Source: Lactobacillus kimbladii (GTDB lineage Bacteria > Bacillota > Bacilli > Lactobacillales > Lactobacillaceae). From it: a stretch of 42,778 bases of DNA. Positions 35,309 to 42,748 of the stretch are shown piece after piece. Location: contig NZ_KQ034007.1 in assembly GCF_000970755.1 (NCBI RefSeq), forward strand, positions 1,663,178-1,705,955. The letters run 5' to 3'. The position numbers were made by a program, and so were the translations under genes. Each line of letters opens with the position of its first letter. The first letter of the stretch is position 1. The notes below the pieces were generated by a model. It did not search any database and was not told where the DNA came from. It saw only the letters and a list, made by a program, of their open reading frames with translations.

Positions 35309-36277
35309 ATGAGTAAAAAAATTCTGATCTTACATACTGGCGGCACCATTTCCATGTCAGAGGATGAAAATGGCAAAATTAAGCCCAACAGTCAAAATCC
35401 CTTGGCTGACCTCTCTTTAAACGTTAATGACGATGTCCAATTAGTTACTGAAGAAATTTTCAACTTGCCTTCTCCTCATATGACACCAGAGCGCATGTTG
35501 CAACTTTCTTTGCGGATCCGCCAAGCAGAAGCCGAAGGCTTTTTCGGGGCAGTCGTGACTCACGGCACAGACACCCTGGAAGAAACAGCTTTATTTTTAG
35601 ATTTAACGATTTCCAGTAAAATGCCTGTGGTAGTAACCGGAGCTATGCGCTCTTCTAACGAAATTGGCAGCGACGGGCTGTATAATTTCAGAACCGCAAT
35701 CATGGTAGCCAGTTCTAATGCTTCTATTGGCAAGGGTGTTGTAGTTGTGATGAATGATGAAATTCATCCTGCTCGTTATGTCACGAAGACCCATACTACA
35801 AATGTTGCTACTTTTCGGACAGCCACATTTGGTCCGATAGGCGTTGTGTCTGAGGGTCACGTTAATTACGTGCAAACTATTAATCCTCAGCAACATTTAC
35901 CGATTGACCATATTATTGCAAATGTTTATTTGGTAAAAGCCTATGCAGGAATGGGGCCGGAAATCTTCCAAGCTTTAAACAAGCCATCAACAAACGGCAT
36001 AGTAATTGAAGCTTTAGGAGCCGGCAACATGCCACCGCAAACATTACCTGAATTGCAAAAACTGCTTGATAACGGAATTCCCCTGGTATTGGTTTCCCGT
36101 TGTTTTAACGGTATCGCTGAACCAGTTTATGATTATCAAGGTGGCGGTGTTGGCTTAGCCAAAATGGGCATTATCTTCTGCCGGGGTCTCAATGGTCAAA
36201 AGGCCAGAATTAAGCTCTTAGTGGGCTTAAGTGCTGGACTACGTGGTGAACAATTAAAGAAATACATTAATAAATAA
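35309..36277 (+). CDS. ansA: Type I (cytosolic) L-asparaginase
   Basis: A 322-residue amidohydrolase that converts asparagine to aspartate and ammonia. The nucleophile Thr is in HTGGTISMS (9-17) and the second active-site motif is VVTHGTDTLEETA (82-94) with Thr87 and Asp88; TGAMRSSNEIGSDG follows. Length and lack of a signal peptide fit the cytosolic AnsA type. It has AGGAG upstream and terminators on both sides, so it is transcribed alone. Confidence 0.93.
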   Translation: MSKKILILHTGGTISMSEDENGKIKPNSQNPLADLSLNVNDDVQLVTEEIFNLPSPHMTPERMLQLSLRIRQAEAEGFFGAVVTHGTDTLEETALFLDLTISSKMPVVVTGAMRSSNEIGSDGLYNFRTAIMVASSNASIGKGVVVVMNDEIHPARYVTKTHTTNVATFRTATFGPIGVVSEGHVNYVQTINPQQHLPIDHIIANVYLVKAYAGMGPEIFQALNKPSTNGIVIEALGAGNMPPQTLPELQKLLDNGIPLVLVSRCFNGIAEPVYDYQGGGVGLAKMGIIFCRGLNGQKARIKLLVGLSAGLRGEQLKKYINK

Positions 36278-36286
36278 ATCAGCAAT

Positions 36287-36317
36287 GAAAACCATCCTCA
36301 TATGAAGATGGTTTTTT
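36287..36317 (+). terminator. Terminator of ansA
   Basis: AAAACCATC and GATGGTTTT form the stem, with six T at the end. The tetR promoter -35 begins just after it. Confidence 0.85.
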
Positions 36318-36318
36318 C

Positions 36319-36347
36319 TTGCAAAAACTGGAAATTCTTTGTAAAAT
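36319..36347 (+). promoter_or_regulatory. Promoter of the tetR-lepA2 operon
   Basis: TTGCAA (36319-36324) and TAAAAT (36342-36347) have an ideal 17-base spacer. The -10 runs into the palindromic operator. Confidence 0.7.
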
Positions 36348-36361
36348 GACCGTTGGTCATT
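36345..36361. promoter_or_regulatory. TetR-family operator
   Basis: AATGACC-GTT-GGTCATT is a perfect inverted repeat with a three-base centre. It overlaps the -10 end and the likely transcription start, just upstream of tetR, which is the usual place for autorepression. Confidence 0.75.
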
Positions 36362-36389
36362 ATTGAATAAAAGGAGTACATTTGCCATT

Positions 36390-37052
36390 ATGTATGTTTT
36401 AACTCCCCAAGAAAAAGCAGCCAAAAAACAGCTAATTGCAGAGGCTGCCAGCAAGTTATTTCAAAAAAATGATTTTAACCAAATATCTATGGCACAAATT
36501 GCCCGTGAATCAGGCGTTGCCAAAGGCACACTATTTAATTATTTTAAAACTAAAGAAAATATCTTTATGTATCTGCTGCTTTCCGGTTATCAAGACTACC
36601 TCACGGAAGTACGCCAGCGTTTTCAAAAATCTAAAAGTATCACTTCTTGGAATGACTTTGCTGCTTTTTTATTAGAACAAAATCACCTATTAATACGTGA
36701 AAGGCCTGATTTATTACGGCTTAACGCGTTACGGGGGCCAATTTTAGAAGCAGCGGCTGACAGGGAACAAACTTTGGCCGGTCGGGAAAAATTATACGAA
36801 ATAAACCAAAAGCTAGGTCAGGCGATTGCCGCAAGAATTACACTATTAAGCGTTAAACAGGCCAGTCACCTTTTCATTATTCAAAGTGCCATTATTAGCG
36901 GCTTAATGAATATGATGAATCTGGACGAATTTCACCACGATCAATTGCCCGTCGACTTTAAAGGCTTCCAAATCGATCTCGAACAAGAAGCCAATCAAAT
37001 AATGTTGTTTTACTTGCAAGGATTGCAACAAAAGCTGGAAGGAGCAAAATAG
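36390..37052 (+). CDS. TetR/AcrR-family transcriptional regulator
   Basis: A 220-residue TetR regulator. The N-terminal helix-turn-helix is QKAAKKQLIAEAASKLFQK-type helix 1, then ISMAQIARESGVAKGTLFNYFKTKENIF. The C-terminal ligand domain is not assignable by eye. I use the ATG at 36390; the AGGAG site is 13 bases upstream, longer than ideal, and an in-frame TTG at 36363 sits on the operator and is unlikely. The lepA-like gene begins 2 bases after the stop and there is no other gene before the terminator, so the regulator's main target is that GTPase. Confidence 0.88.
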   Translation: MYVLTPQEKAAKKQLIAEAASKLFQKNDFNQISMAQIARESGVAKGTLFNYFKTKENIFMYLLLSGYQDYLTEVRQRFQKSKSITSWNDFAAFLLEQNHLLIRERPDLLRLNALRGPILEAAADREQTLAGREKLYEINQKLGQAIAARITLLSVKQASHLFIIQSAIISGLMNMMNLDEFHHDQLPVDFKGFQIDLEQEANQIMLFYLQGLQQKLEGAK

Positions 37053-37054
37053 AA

Positions 37055-38869
37055 ATGAAACTTGCTAATATCAGAAATTTTGCCATAATTGCTCATATTG
37101 ATCATGGTAAATCAACCTTAGCTGACAGGATTATGGAACAAACTGCTACTGTCAGCAAAAGGCAGTTAAGCGAGCAACTGCTCGACAGCATGGAAGTTGA
37201 ACAAGCACACGGAGTAACGGTTAAATCACGATCAGTGCGTAACTTTTATCAAGCTGACAATGGTCAAGAATACGAATACAATTTAATCGATACACCGGGA
37301 CACGTTGATTTTGCTTACGAAGTCTCTAAAAGCCTCGCTGCCAGCGATGGTGCTATTTTATTAGTGGACGCAACTCAAGGTGTGCAAGCACAAACCGTAG
37401 CCAACTTACGTTTAGCTTTAAAACATAACTTGACCATCATTCCGGTGATTAACAAGATTGACAATGCGGCTGCCGACGTTGCGGCAACGGAAGCGCAAAT
37501 TCGTGCTTTGCGCCCCGAATTTGCAGATGTGACTATTTTAAAAATTTCTGCTAAAACCGGAGAAAATGTTCACCAGGTATTAGAAGCTATTTATCAAAAA
37601 ATCCCAGCTCCCCAGGGAAAACCAGATGCACCCCTTAAGGCTTTGATTTTTGACTCTCAATATGATTCTTACCAGGGAATTATTGCGGACGTTAGACTAA
37701 TTGACGGCACGTTAAAAAGCCAGCAAAAACTACAGTTAATGCAAGGCGGCAGTATATTTAACGCTCAAGCAGTGGGAATCTTCACGCCAGATATGAAGCC
37801 AGTAAAAGAATTAAATGCGGGAGAAGTCGGCTATATTGTGACTGGGATTAAGGATATTGCCAGCGTGCAGGTGGGCGATACCTTAACCACTGCAGAAAAT
37901 CCTACTAAAAATGCCATTCCCCACTTTAAGCCAGCGCAGTCAATGGTTTATGCTGGTTTTTATCCTAAAGGAGATACCAGCTATGAGGCTCTAAAGCAGG
38001 CTATCAGTAAGCTCGCTCTCAATGATTCAGCCTTTCATTACACCCCCGAGCAATCTGAAGCACTTGATGCCGGCTTTCGTTGCGGCTTCTTAGGTATTTT
38101 CCATTTGCAAATCATCCAAGAACGACTGCGCGATGAATATCATGTCGAAGTGTTGACTACTGCGCCGAATGCCACCTACCACGTTTACCTCAAGCAGCCT
38201 CAGCCTAAACAGGAATATCTCACTATCACCAATCCGGCAAAATTTCCTGATTTTTCTGAAATTGATTATGTCACTGAATCATACGTTAAGGCCGTAATTA
38301 CCACGCCCAATGAATACTTGGGTGCCGTCATGAAATTATGCGACCAGCATTTTGGGGAAATGGTAGACTTGGACAATCAACAAGATTTAGTCACATTAAC
38401 ATACAAACTGCCGGTGTCTGAAATTGCCTATGACTTTTTCAACAGCTTAAAATCAATTACTCATGGTTTTGCGACTCTTGACACTGAATTTCTGGACTAC
38501 GAACTAGTGGATGTAGTTAAAATTCAAATTCAGATTAACTATGCCGCTGTTGATGCTCTCGACATTATTGTGCCGCGGCAAAAAGCCGATTTGATCGCTC
38601 ATAAATTAGTTAAAAAATTGAAATATACTGTGCCGCGTCGTTTATACCCCATGCCTGTGCAAGCAATGGTGGAAAACAAGTCAATCGCCAGAGTTGACGT
38701 GCCGCCTTTGCGTAAAAATGCGGCTGTTAATGGCGAAAAACGGAGTATTTCGAAGAAACAACAACTTTTACGCAGACAAAGTCTAAACAAAAGGCAAGCT
38801 GTTAAAAGTGATATTAAGTTGCCGCAGAGCGTGTTTGATGCCATTTTAAATATTAATGAACCGGATTAG
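37055..38869 (+). CDS. Divergent LepA/EF4 translational GTPase (paralogue type)
   Basis: A 604-residue translation GTPase with the full EF4 domain plan. G1 is AHIDHGKST (13-21), G3 DTPGHVDFAYE (79-89), G4 NKID (133-136), G5 SAKTG; the EF4-specific C-terminal domain is present (PRRLYPMPVQAMVENKSIAR). Two functional loops differ from housekeeping LepA: switch I reads EVEQAHGVTVK (47-57), where EF4 normally has ERERGITIK, and the C-terminal loop normally reading AKCYGGD is AAVNGEK (about 556-562). Housekeeping lepA in lactobacilli usually follows dnaJ; this gene instead follows tetR by 2 bases. I infer a second copy expressed under a chemical signal, with a role in translation stress or antibiotic tolerance. 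GGAAGGAG precedes the ATG. Confidence 0.9.
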   Translation: MKLANIRNFAIIAHIDHGKSTLADRIMEQTATVSKRQLSEQLLDSMEVEQAHGVTVKSRSVRNFYQADNGQEYEYNLIDTPGHVDFAYEVSKSLAASDGAILLVDATQGVQAQTVANLRLALKHNLTIIPVINKIDNAAADVAATEAQIRALRPEFADVTILKISAKTGENVHQVLEAIYQKIPAPQGKPDAPLKALIFDSQYDSYQGIIADVRLIDGTLKSQQKLQLMQGGSIFNAQAVGIFTPDMKPVKELNAGEVGYIVTGIKDIASVQVGDTLTTAENPTKNAIPHFKPAQSMVYAGFYPKGDTSYEALKQAISKLALNDSAFHYTPEQSEALDAGFRCGFLGIFHLQIIQERLRDEYHVEVLTTAPNATYHVYLKQPQPKQEYLTITNPAKFPDFSEIDYVTESYVKAVITTPNEYLGAVMKLCDQHFGEMVDLDNQQDLVTLTYKLPVSEIAYDFFNSLKSITHGFATLDTEFLDYELVDVVKIQIQINYAAVDALDIIVPRQKADLIAHKLVKKLKYTVPRRLYPMPVQAMVENKSIARVDVPPLRKNAAVNGEKRSISKKQQLLRRQSLNKRQAVKSDIKLPQSVFDAILNINEPD

Positions 38870-38893
38870 AAATTTTTCAACACCCAATTCAAG

Positions 38894-38938
38894 AAAAAGA
38901 CAATCAATTATTTTTACGTAATTGATTGTCTTTCTTAT
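38894..38938. terminator. Strong bidirectional terminator of the tetR-lepA2 operon
   Basis: AAAGACAATCAATTA (38896-38910) and TAATTGATTGTCTTT (38919-38933) form a perfect 15-bp stem with an 8-base loop. T-rich sequence lies on both sides. Confidence 0.85.
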
Positions 38939-38940
38939 TT

Positions 38941-39426
38941 TCAGCCTTGATAGATCTCTAACTTTACTGGCCCGATTAATCCAGCTGGTGGAATAATACC
39001 AAATTGGGATTCTGGATCTTGAATTTTAATAGCCAAGTTATTTACCGTTTCAATTTCAATTTTATTTGGACCTACTTTTAAGAATGGTGTTATAGCAAAA
39101 GTTGAGTTTTGCTCAATTGTTCTTCCCACTAATTTGCCATTAACCTTTAGTTCAGCGACTTCACCGATTTGTCCTAGATTAATTAAAAACTCACCTGAAA
39201 GTTTAGCGATTGTTATAGTAGCTGAATAACTACTTTTGCCAGAGTAATTCTTAGAGCCTGGTAAAGAATTCACATCCCTTAAGTCAAAATTTTTGAAACA
39301 CTGACCTGCAATTTTTAAATCCCAGTTTGAAATTTCTTTTTCTTCAATTAGCGACTTAACCAGCCTACGATAAATATAGGTAAAAATAGGGCTTTGTCTC
39401 CCTTTGTAGCATGATAACGTTGCTTT
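38941..39426 (-). pseudogene. C-terminal remnant of a glycoside hydrolase
   Basis: An open frame of about 162 codons runs from a TAG at 39427 to a stop at 38941, but it has no good start with a ribosome site. The last 110 residues have a jelly-roll carbohydrate-binding pattern: SSYSATITI, INLGQIGEVAELKVNGKLVGRT, LKVGPNKIEIETVNNLA and GLIGPVKLEIYQG. This is the usual C-terminal galactose-binding-like fold of alpha-L-rhamnosidase or GH2-like enzymes, where VNGK-x-VG is a hallmark. Hence a large hydrolase gene has lost its N-terminal part. A short product from a GTG at 39273 cannot be excluded. Confidence 0.65.
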
Positions 39427-39780
39427 CTAATTTTTTAATGTGGGAAAGTTATACTCCTCCTGTTTATTTTGGCCATTCTTAAGATAATCAATGTACAACA
39501 TTACATCTTCACGATTTAAATGTTCAAGAGTATCAAGTCCAATATCGATATTATTTTAGTCTTACTAATTCCAGTATTACGTAGCTAAGTTGAAGAGCAC
39601 CTAATTTCTGTTAAATATTGATATTTAGTTGTCTGAACAGATTCTTACCTAAGTAAAATTCTTTATAATATCTATTATACAAGATCAAGGGAAAAGCCAC
39701 AATTGGTCAGACGAAGAAATTAAAACTAAGCAGTAGCGAAGCGGTTAAAATTAAAGCAAAAGCTCAAAAAGGCATAGAAA
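39427..39780. other. Decayed intergenic stretch without an intact gene
   Basis: No intact gene is visible. On the minus strand, codons between 39430 and about 39545 read DIGLDTLEHLNREDVMLYIDY then LKNGQNKQEEY before a stop, with a stop upstream as well; I do not recognise it. On the plus strand about 39670-39803 is open for roughly 40 codons (KLKLSSSEAVKIKAKAQKGI) without a convincing start. Both look like gene fragments left by past insertions or deletions. Confidence 0.45.
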
Positions 39781-39825
39781 TTGAAGTAGCACTCAAACAG
39801 TAGTATAATTAGAGTACTATTTGAG
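39781..39825 (+). promoter_or_regulatory. Promoter and operator of the toxin-antitoxin operon
   Basis: TTGAAG (39781-39786) and TATAAT (39804-39809) are 17 bases apart. A 34-bp imperfect palindrome (39792-39825, ends CTCAAA and TTTGAG, centre TAATTA) covers the -10. This suits autorepression by the RelB-type antitoxin. Confidence 0.7.
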
Positions 39826-39840
39826 AGAGGCGGGATAGTC

Positions 39841-40122
39841 ATGGCAGTTAAAGATAAAAAAAGAGTTCAAGTACAAATTGATAAAAACTTGGCTGAAAAT
39901 ACCGAAGCAGTTTTAAGTGAGTTGGGCCTAACACCCACCACGGCTATTAACATGCTTTATAAGCAAATCGTTGCAGATGGTGCTTTACCCTTTAAGCCAA
40001 CTTTAAGTGAAACAGAACGAGCAGAGTTACGTTTTTTAAAGGCCACTGAAAATACTCCAATAGTGGAGTTTAAAGACGCTAAAGAAGTTGCTAATTGGCT
40101 AAATGATCCAAATGAAGACTAA
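39841..40122 (+). CDS. RelB/DinJ-family antitoxin
   Basis: A 93-residue antitoxin. The ribbon-helix-helix N terminus is VQVQIDKNLAENTEAVLSELGLTPTTAINMLYKQIV (10-45), followed by the DinJ-type ADGALPFKP segment and an acidic C-terminal tail that should wrap the toxin. GAGAGAGGCGGG provides a ribosome site. Its end overlaps the toxin gene by 20 bases. It should bind the palindrome in its promoter. Confidence 0.88.
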   Translation: MAVKDKKRVQVQIDKNLAENTEAVLSELGLTPTTAINMLYKQIVADGALPFKPTLSETERAELRFLKATENTPIVEFKDAKEVANWLNDPNED

Positions 40123-40459
40123 TGACCTAATTAGCTTATACGTTAGTTATGTAGAAACTAATGGTGGTAAGCGTAGACCAGTATTAATTCGCAAGGTTTC
40201 GGCGCAAACAGTTGAAGCTTATAAAATTACCAGTAAGTACAAAAATAAATCGGCTTATATCAGGCAACAGTATTATCCAATTAAAGAATGGCAAGCTGCC
40301 GGTTTAATGAAACCCTCATGGGTCGATATTGGTAAGCTTTACCGCTTTCCCAAAAAAGGTTTAACCTTTAAGGGAATCGGTCATTTAAGTAAGCGAGATC
40401 AAAATGAAATTGCTGATTTTGCTATTGCTTTGAAATCCAAAAGAAAAGGCAAAAACTAA
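40103..40459 (+). CDS. MazF/PemK-like toxin
   Basis: A 118-residue basic protein next to the antitoxin. The N-terminal KTNDLISLYVSYVETNGGKRRPVLI has the GKxRPVLI motif of the MazF/PemK fold, and the later KPSWVDIGKLYRFPKK and KGIGHLSKRDQNEIADF segments match the S-W-x-x-x-x-K and G-x-L-S/T MazF elements. MazF toxins are sequence-specific endoribonucleases. RelB/DinJ antitoxins more often pair with RelE/YafQ toxins, so this is a mixed pair. The start may be 40103 or the ATG at 40112; neither has a strong ribosome site, which fits coupling to the antitoxin. A terminator follows. Confidence 0.7.
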   Translation: MIQMKTNDLISLYVSYVETNGGKRRPVLIRKVSAQTVEAYKITSKYKNKSAYIRQQYYPIKEWQAAGLMKPSWVDIGKLYRFPKKGLTFKGIGHLSKRDQNEIADFAIALKSKRKGKN

Positions 40460-40464
40460 AGAAC

Positions 40465-40505
40465 AAAACCGATCTGCCTAGTAATTGGACAGATCGGTTT
40501 TTAAT
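40465..40505 (+). terminator. Terminator of the toxin-antitoxin operon
   Basis: AAACCGATCTG and CAGATCGGTTT form an 11-bp stem with a loop of about 16 bases and a T run. Confidence 0.85.
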
Positions 40506-40955
40506 ATCTTTATGGCAAGGTCACTCTGATAATATATTGATCAGCATATGGCGGGTAGCCATGTTTTTTACTTAGTTCTTTTATTTCATTAATAATCTTG
40601 TTTGTACTAATGTTTTACTTTTTTCATTTTAAAAGCTATATTAGTAGCTTTAAGCATTGAAATGTCGTTTAATACAATTTCTTATAAGGAATCAATTCCT
40701 GGAAAAAACTATACTTTGCACGGTATTGCTATAGTAGAAAATGTAAAAATTAATTTTTAGACAAAAAGATAAATCAAGTATTTCTTTTGGAAAAGACTTG
40801 ATCTATTTTTTTGCTTTTTTGTGCTGGAAAAAGGAACCGGATTGATAATCATGCTAAAGCCTAAAAGCAATAGCCTTTTCAACATATAGTGTTTTGAATA
40901 TATTAAAGTGCAATATGTTGTGGAGTATAAGTGATAAAAAGGAGAGTAGACTTTA
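40506..40955. other. Gene-poor stretch with a short C-terminal gene remnant
   Basis: No intact gene is visible. On the minus strand about 33 codons (40510-40611) read NKIINEIKELSKKHGYPPYA then DQYIIRVTLP and stop, with a stop just upstream; this looks like the C-terminus of a lost gene I cannot name. On the plus strand a frame including an ATG at 40662 is open until 40759 (MSFNTISYKESIPGKNYTLH...), without a ribosome site. A possible promoter, TTAAAG-17-TATAAG, lies at about 40903-40931 ahead of the small ORF. Confidence 0.4.
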
Positions 40956-41045
40956 TTGAAAAAAATCAAACCAAAATTAAAAGAATATGCTGACAATATG
41001 GTCGGCAACTTGTCGCTTCTGTCAAAATTCACAAATAAACTGTAA
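40956..41045 (+). CDS. Possible 29-residue basic/amphipathic peptide
   Basis: A TTG-started frame of 29 codons begins KKIKPKLKEYADNMVGNLSL and ends with K-F-T-N-K-L. AAGGAG lies 11 bases upstream, a promoter-like TTAAAG-17-TATAAG precedes that, and a rho-independent terminator starts 8 bases after the stop. This full set of signals around such a short frame makes a real transcript plausible. The peptide has a lysine-rich N terminus and no cysteine. It could be a small secreted or membrane-active peptide, or a leader. I know no family for it, and chance is still possible. Confidence 0.35.
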   Translation: MKKIKPKLKEYADNMVGNLSLLSKFTNKL

Positions 41046-41052
41046 CTACCAA

Positions 41053-41088
41053 AAAATTCCTAACCGTGAAAGTTAGGAATTTTGTTTT
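41053..41088. terminator. Bidirectional terminator of gpmA
   Basis: AAAATTCCTAAC and GTTAGGAATTTT form a 12-bp stem with a short loop, with T runs on both strands. It stops gpmA from one side and any transcript of the small ORF from the other. Confidence 0.85.
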
Positions 41089-41099
41089 TTAACTTAAAA

Positions 41100-41792
41100 T
41101 TAGTCGTCTAATTTTTCTTTGTTAGTGACATTCAACTTGTCATCAAAGGTGTAAACTACTGGTTCACCGGTCTTCATTTCCAAGTTCATAATATCAGCGT
41201 CAGAAATGTTTTCGATGTACTTAGTCAAGGCACGAAGTGAATTACCGTGAGCCGCAATAATAACGTTCTTGCCAGCTAACAAGTCTGGAGCAATGTGGTC
41301 TTCCCAAAATGGCATAACTCTTTCCAAGCAAACCTTTAAGTTCTCAGTCCGAGGAATGATGTGGGGATCAAGATCAGCGTAGCGACGATCATGAACTTGG
41401 CTGTATTTAGAGTCATCCTCAATCTTTGGTGGCAAAACATCATATGAACGACGCCAAATGTGAACTTGCTCATCACCGTATTTGTCAGCAGTAGCCTTCT
41501 TGTTTAAGCCTTGCAAGCCACCGTAATGCCGCTCGTTTAATCTCCAGCTCTTAGTTTCGGGAACCCAAAGTTGGCCACTTTCTTCCAAAGCATAGTGTAG
41601 AGTCTTAATAGCACGAGTTAAAACAGATGTATAAGCTTGATCGAACTGCAGACCATGTTCCTTAATTAACTTACCTGCGTTCTTTGCTTCTTCAACGCCT
41701 TTTTCTGATAAATCTACATCAATCCAGCCAGTAAATTTATTTTCAAGGTTCCATTCACTTTGTCCGTGACGAATCAAAACTAATTTTGACAT
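41100..41792 (-). CDS. gpmA: 2,3-bisphosphoglycerate-dependent phosphoglycerate mutase
   Basis: A 230-residue glycolytic enzyme that interconverts 3- and 2-phosphoglycerate. [12 protein letters not shown] (4-15) has the phospho-His11, followed by [35 protein letters not shown] and the second catalytic His in [12 protein letters not shown]. Length is normal. The ATG at 41792 has AAAGGAG upstream; a longer frame to 41840 lacks one. It is transcribed alone. Confidence 0.96.
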   Translation of the reverse strand: MSKLVLIRHGQSEWNLENKFTGWIDVDLSEKGVEEAKNAGKLIKEHGLQFDQAYTSVLTRAIKTLHYALEESGQLWVPETKSWRLNERHYGGLQGLNKKATADKYGDEQVHIWRRSYDVLPPKIEDDSKYSQVHDRRYADLDPHIIPRTENLKVCLERVMPFWEDHIAPDLLAGKNVIIAAHGNSLRALTKYIENISDADIMNLEMKTGEPVVYTFDDKLNVTNKEKLDD

Positions 41793-41950
41793 GAAATATC
41801 TCCTTTGCAAATTAAATGTTTCACTTACTATTTTACACATTTACATTTTGTTTTCATAGGGTTTAGGACTAAAAATCGTTTTTAAAATCCAAATTTTACG
41901 ATACAATAGATATAATGATGATTATAAGAAAAGAGAATATCTAACTCACT

Positions 41951-42748
41951 ATGAAATTCAAAAAATTATTAATGGGCTTGAGCTTAATTGCAGCGCTTGC
42001 TGCAGGCGGATGCTCCAAGCAGAAAAAGCAAAGCGAACCGATTTTAACTAAAAGCCAAGTAATTAAATGTTCACAGAAATCATTTAAGAGCGGACAAGCT
42101 AAGCAGATCGTAACCCTTGGTACCGATACTTCCAAGCAAATTGTTGCTACAACTGCCCTTTTTGGTGGCAATCCTACCGTATTTCAACTTAACTACCAAA
42201 CGCAAGCTAAAGGTAAAACACAATCTTCGCAAGAATGGGTTGACAATTCCAATCACGTTTATATTAACGGCTCAAGTGACTGGTATAAAGCTGATTTTAA
42301 CAAATTAACCGGGCACTCTTACGCTGATTTACTCGATTCTATAATTAATAATTCAATGTTAATGGATCCACCTAAGGCTCTGACTAACGCTTATAAAATG
42401 ACTAGAAAAGGTCACACTTATACTTTAAAAGCGAACATCACAGACCAGAAAACGATGAAAGATGCATTAGATCCAATATTTACTACCAATACTCAAAGTC
42501 CCAAGCAAAAAACCATCTATCATAAATTAGTCAAATTGGGCAAAATTAAAGGTATGACTGCAAAACTTGTGGTTAAAAATAAAAAGATGTATAGCTTTCA
42601 ATATCTAGTTAAAATTAGAGTAAATAAATTAATGCAATTCAGCGCTGGACAAAGTTATGGCAACATGGGCAGCAAAGACTTCTTAAAGATACCTACCAAT
42701 GCCCTTAATGCTAAACCACTGCCTAAAACAAACAAAAAGAAAAAATAA
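41951..42748 (+). CDS. Secreted lipoprotein of unknown function
   Basis: A 265-residue lipoprotein. A basic N terminus and hydrophobic core are followed by the lipobox AAGGC, lipidated Cys21. The mature part alternates beta strands and short basic turns (QEWVDNSNHVYINGSSDWYKAD, KMTRKGHTYTLKA, TAKLVVKNKKMYSFQY) and ends in a Lys-rich tail. The pattern resembles the DUF6612 type of single-domain Firmicute lipoproteins with an LppX/LolA-like fold. No catalytic residues are evident. It is divergent from gpmA. A TATAAT lies at 41911-41916 without a clear -35. Confidence 0.82.
   Translation: MKFKKLLMGLSLIAALAAGGCSKQKKQSEPILTKSQVIKCSQKSFKSGQAKQIVTLGTDTSKQIVATTALFGGNPTVFQLNYQTQAKGKTQSSQEWVDNSNHVYINGSSDWYKADFNKLTGHSYADLLDSIINNSMLMDPPKALTNAYKMTRKGHTYTLKANITDQKTMKDALDPIFTTNTQSPKQKTIYHKLVKLGKIKGMTAKLVVKNKKMYSFQYLVKIRVNKLMQFSAGQSYGNMGSKDFLKIPTNALNAKPLPKTNKKKK

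Noticed and set aside
38941-39273. A stand-alone 110-residue carbohydrate-binding protein
   Set aside because: The frame is open far upstream of its GTG with coherent codons, and the domain is normally the end of a large hydrolase; a remnant is the simpler reading.
40757-41032. A 91-codon minus-strand frame beginning MNFDRSDKLPTILSAY
   Set aside because: No ribosome site, low-complexity Ser/Tyr/Phe-rich product, and it lies opposite a better supported small frame and an AT-rich gap.
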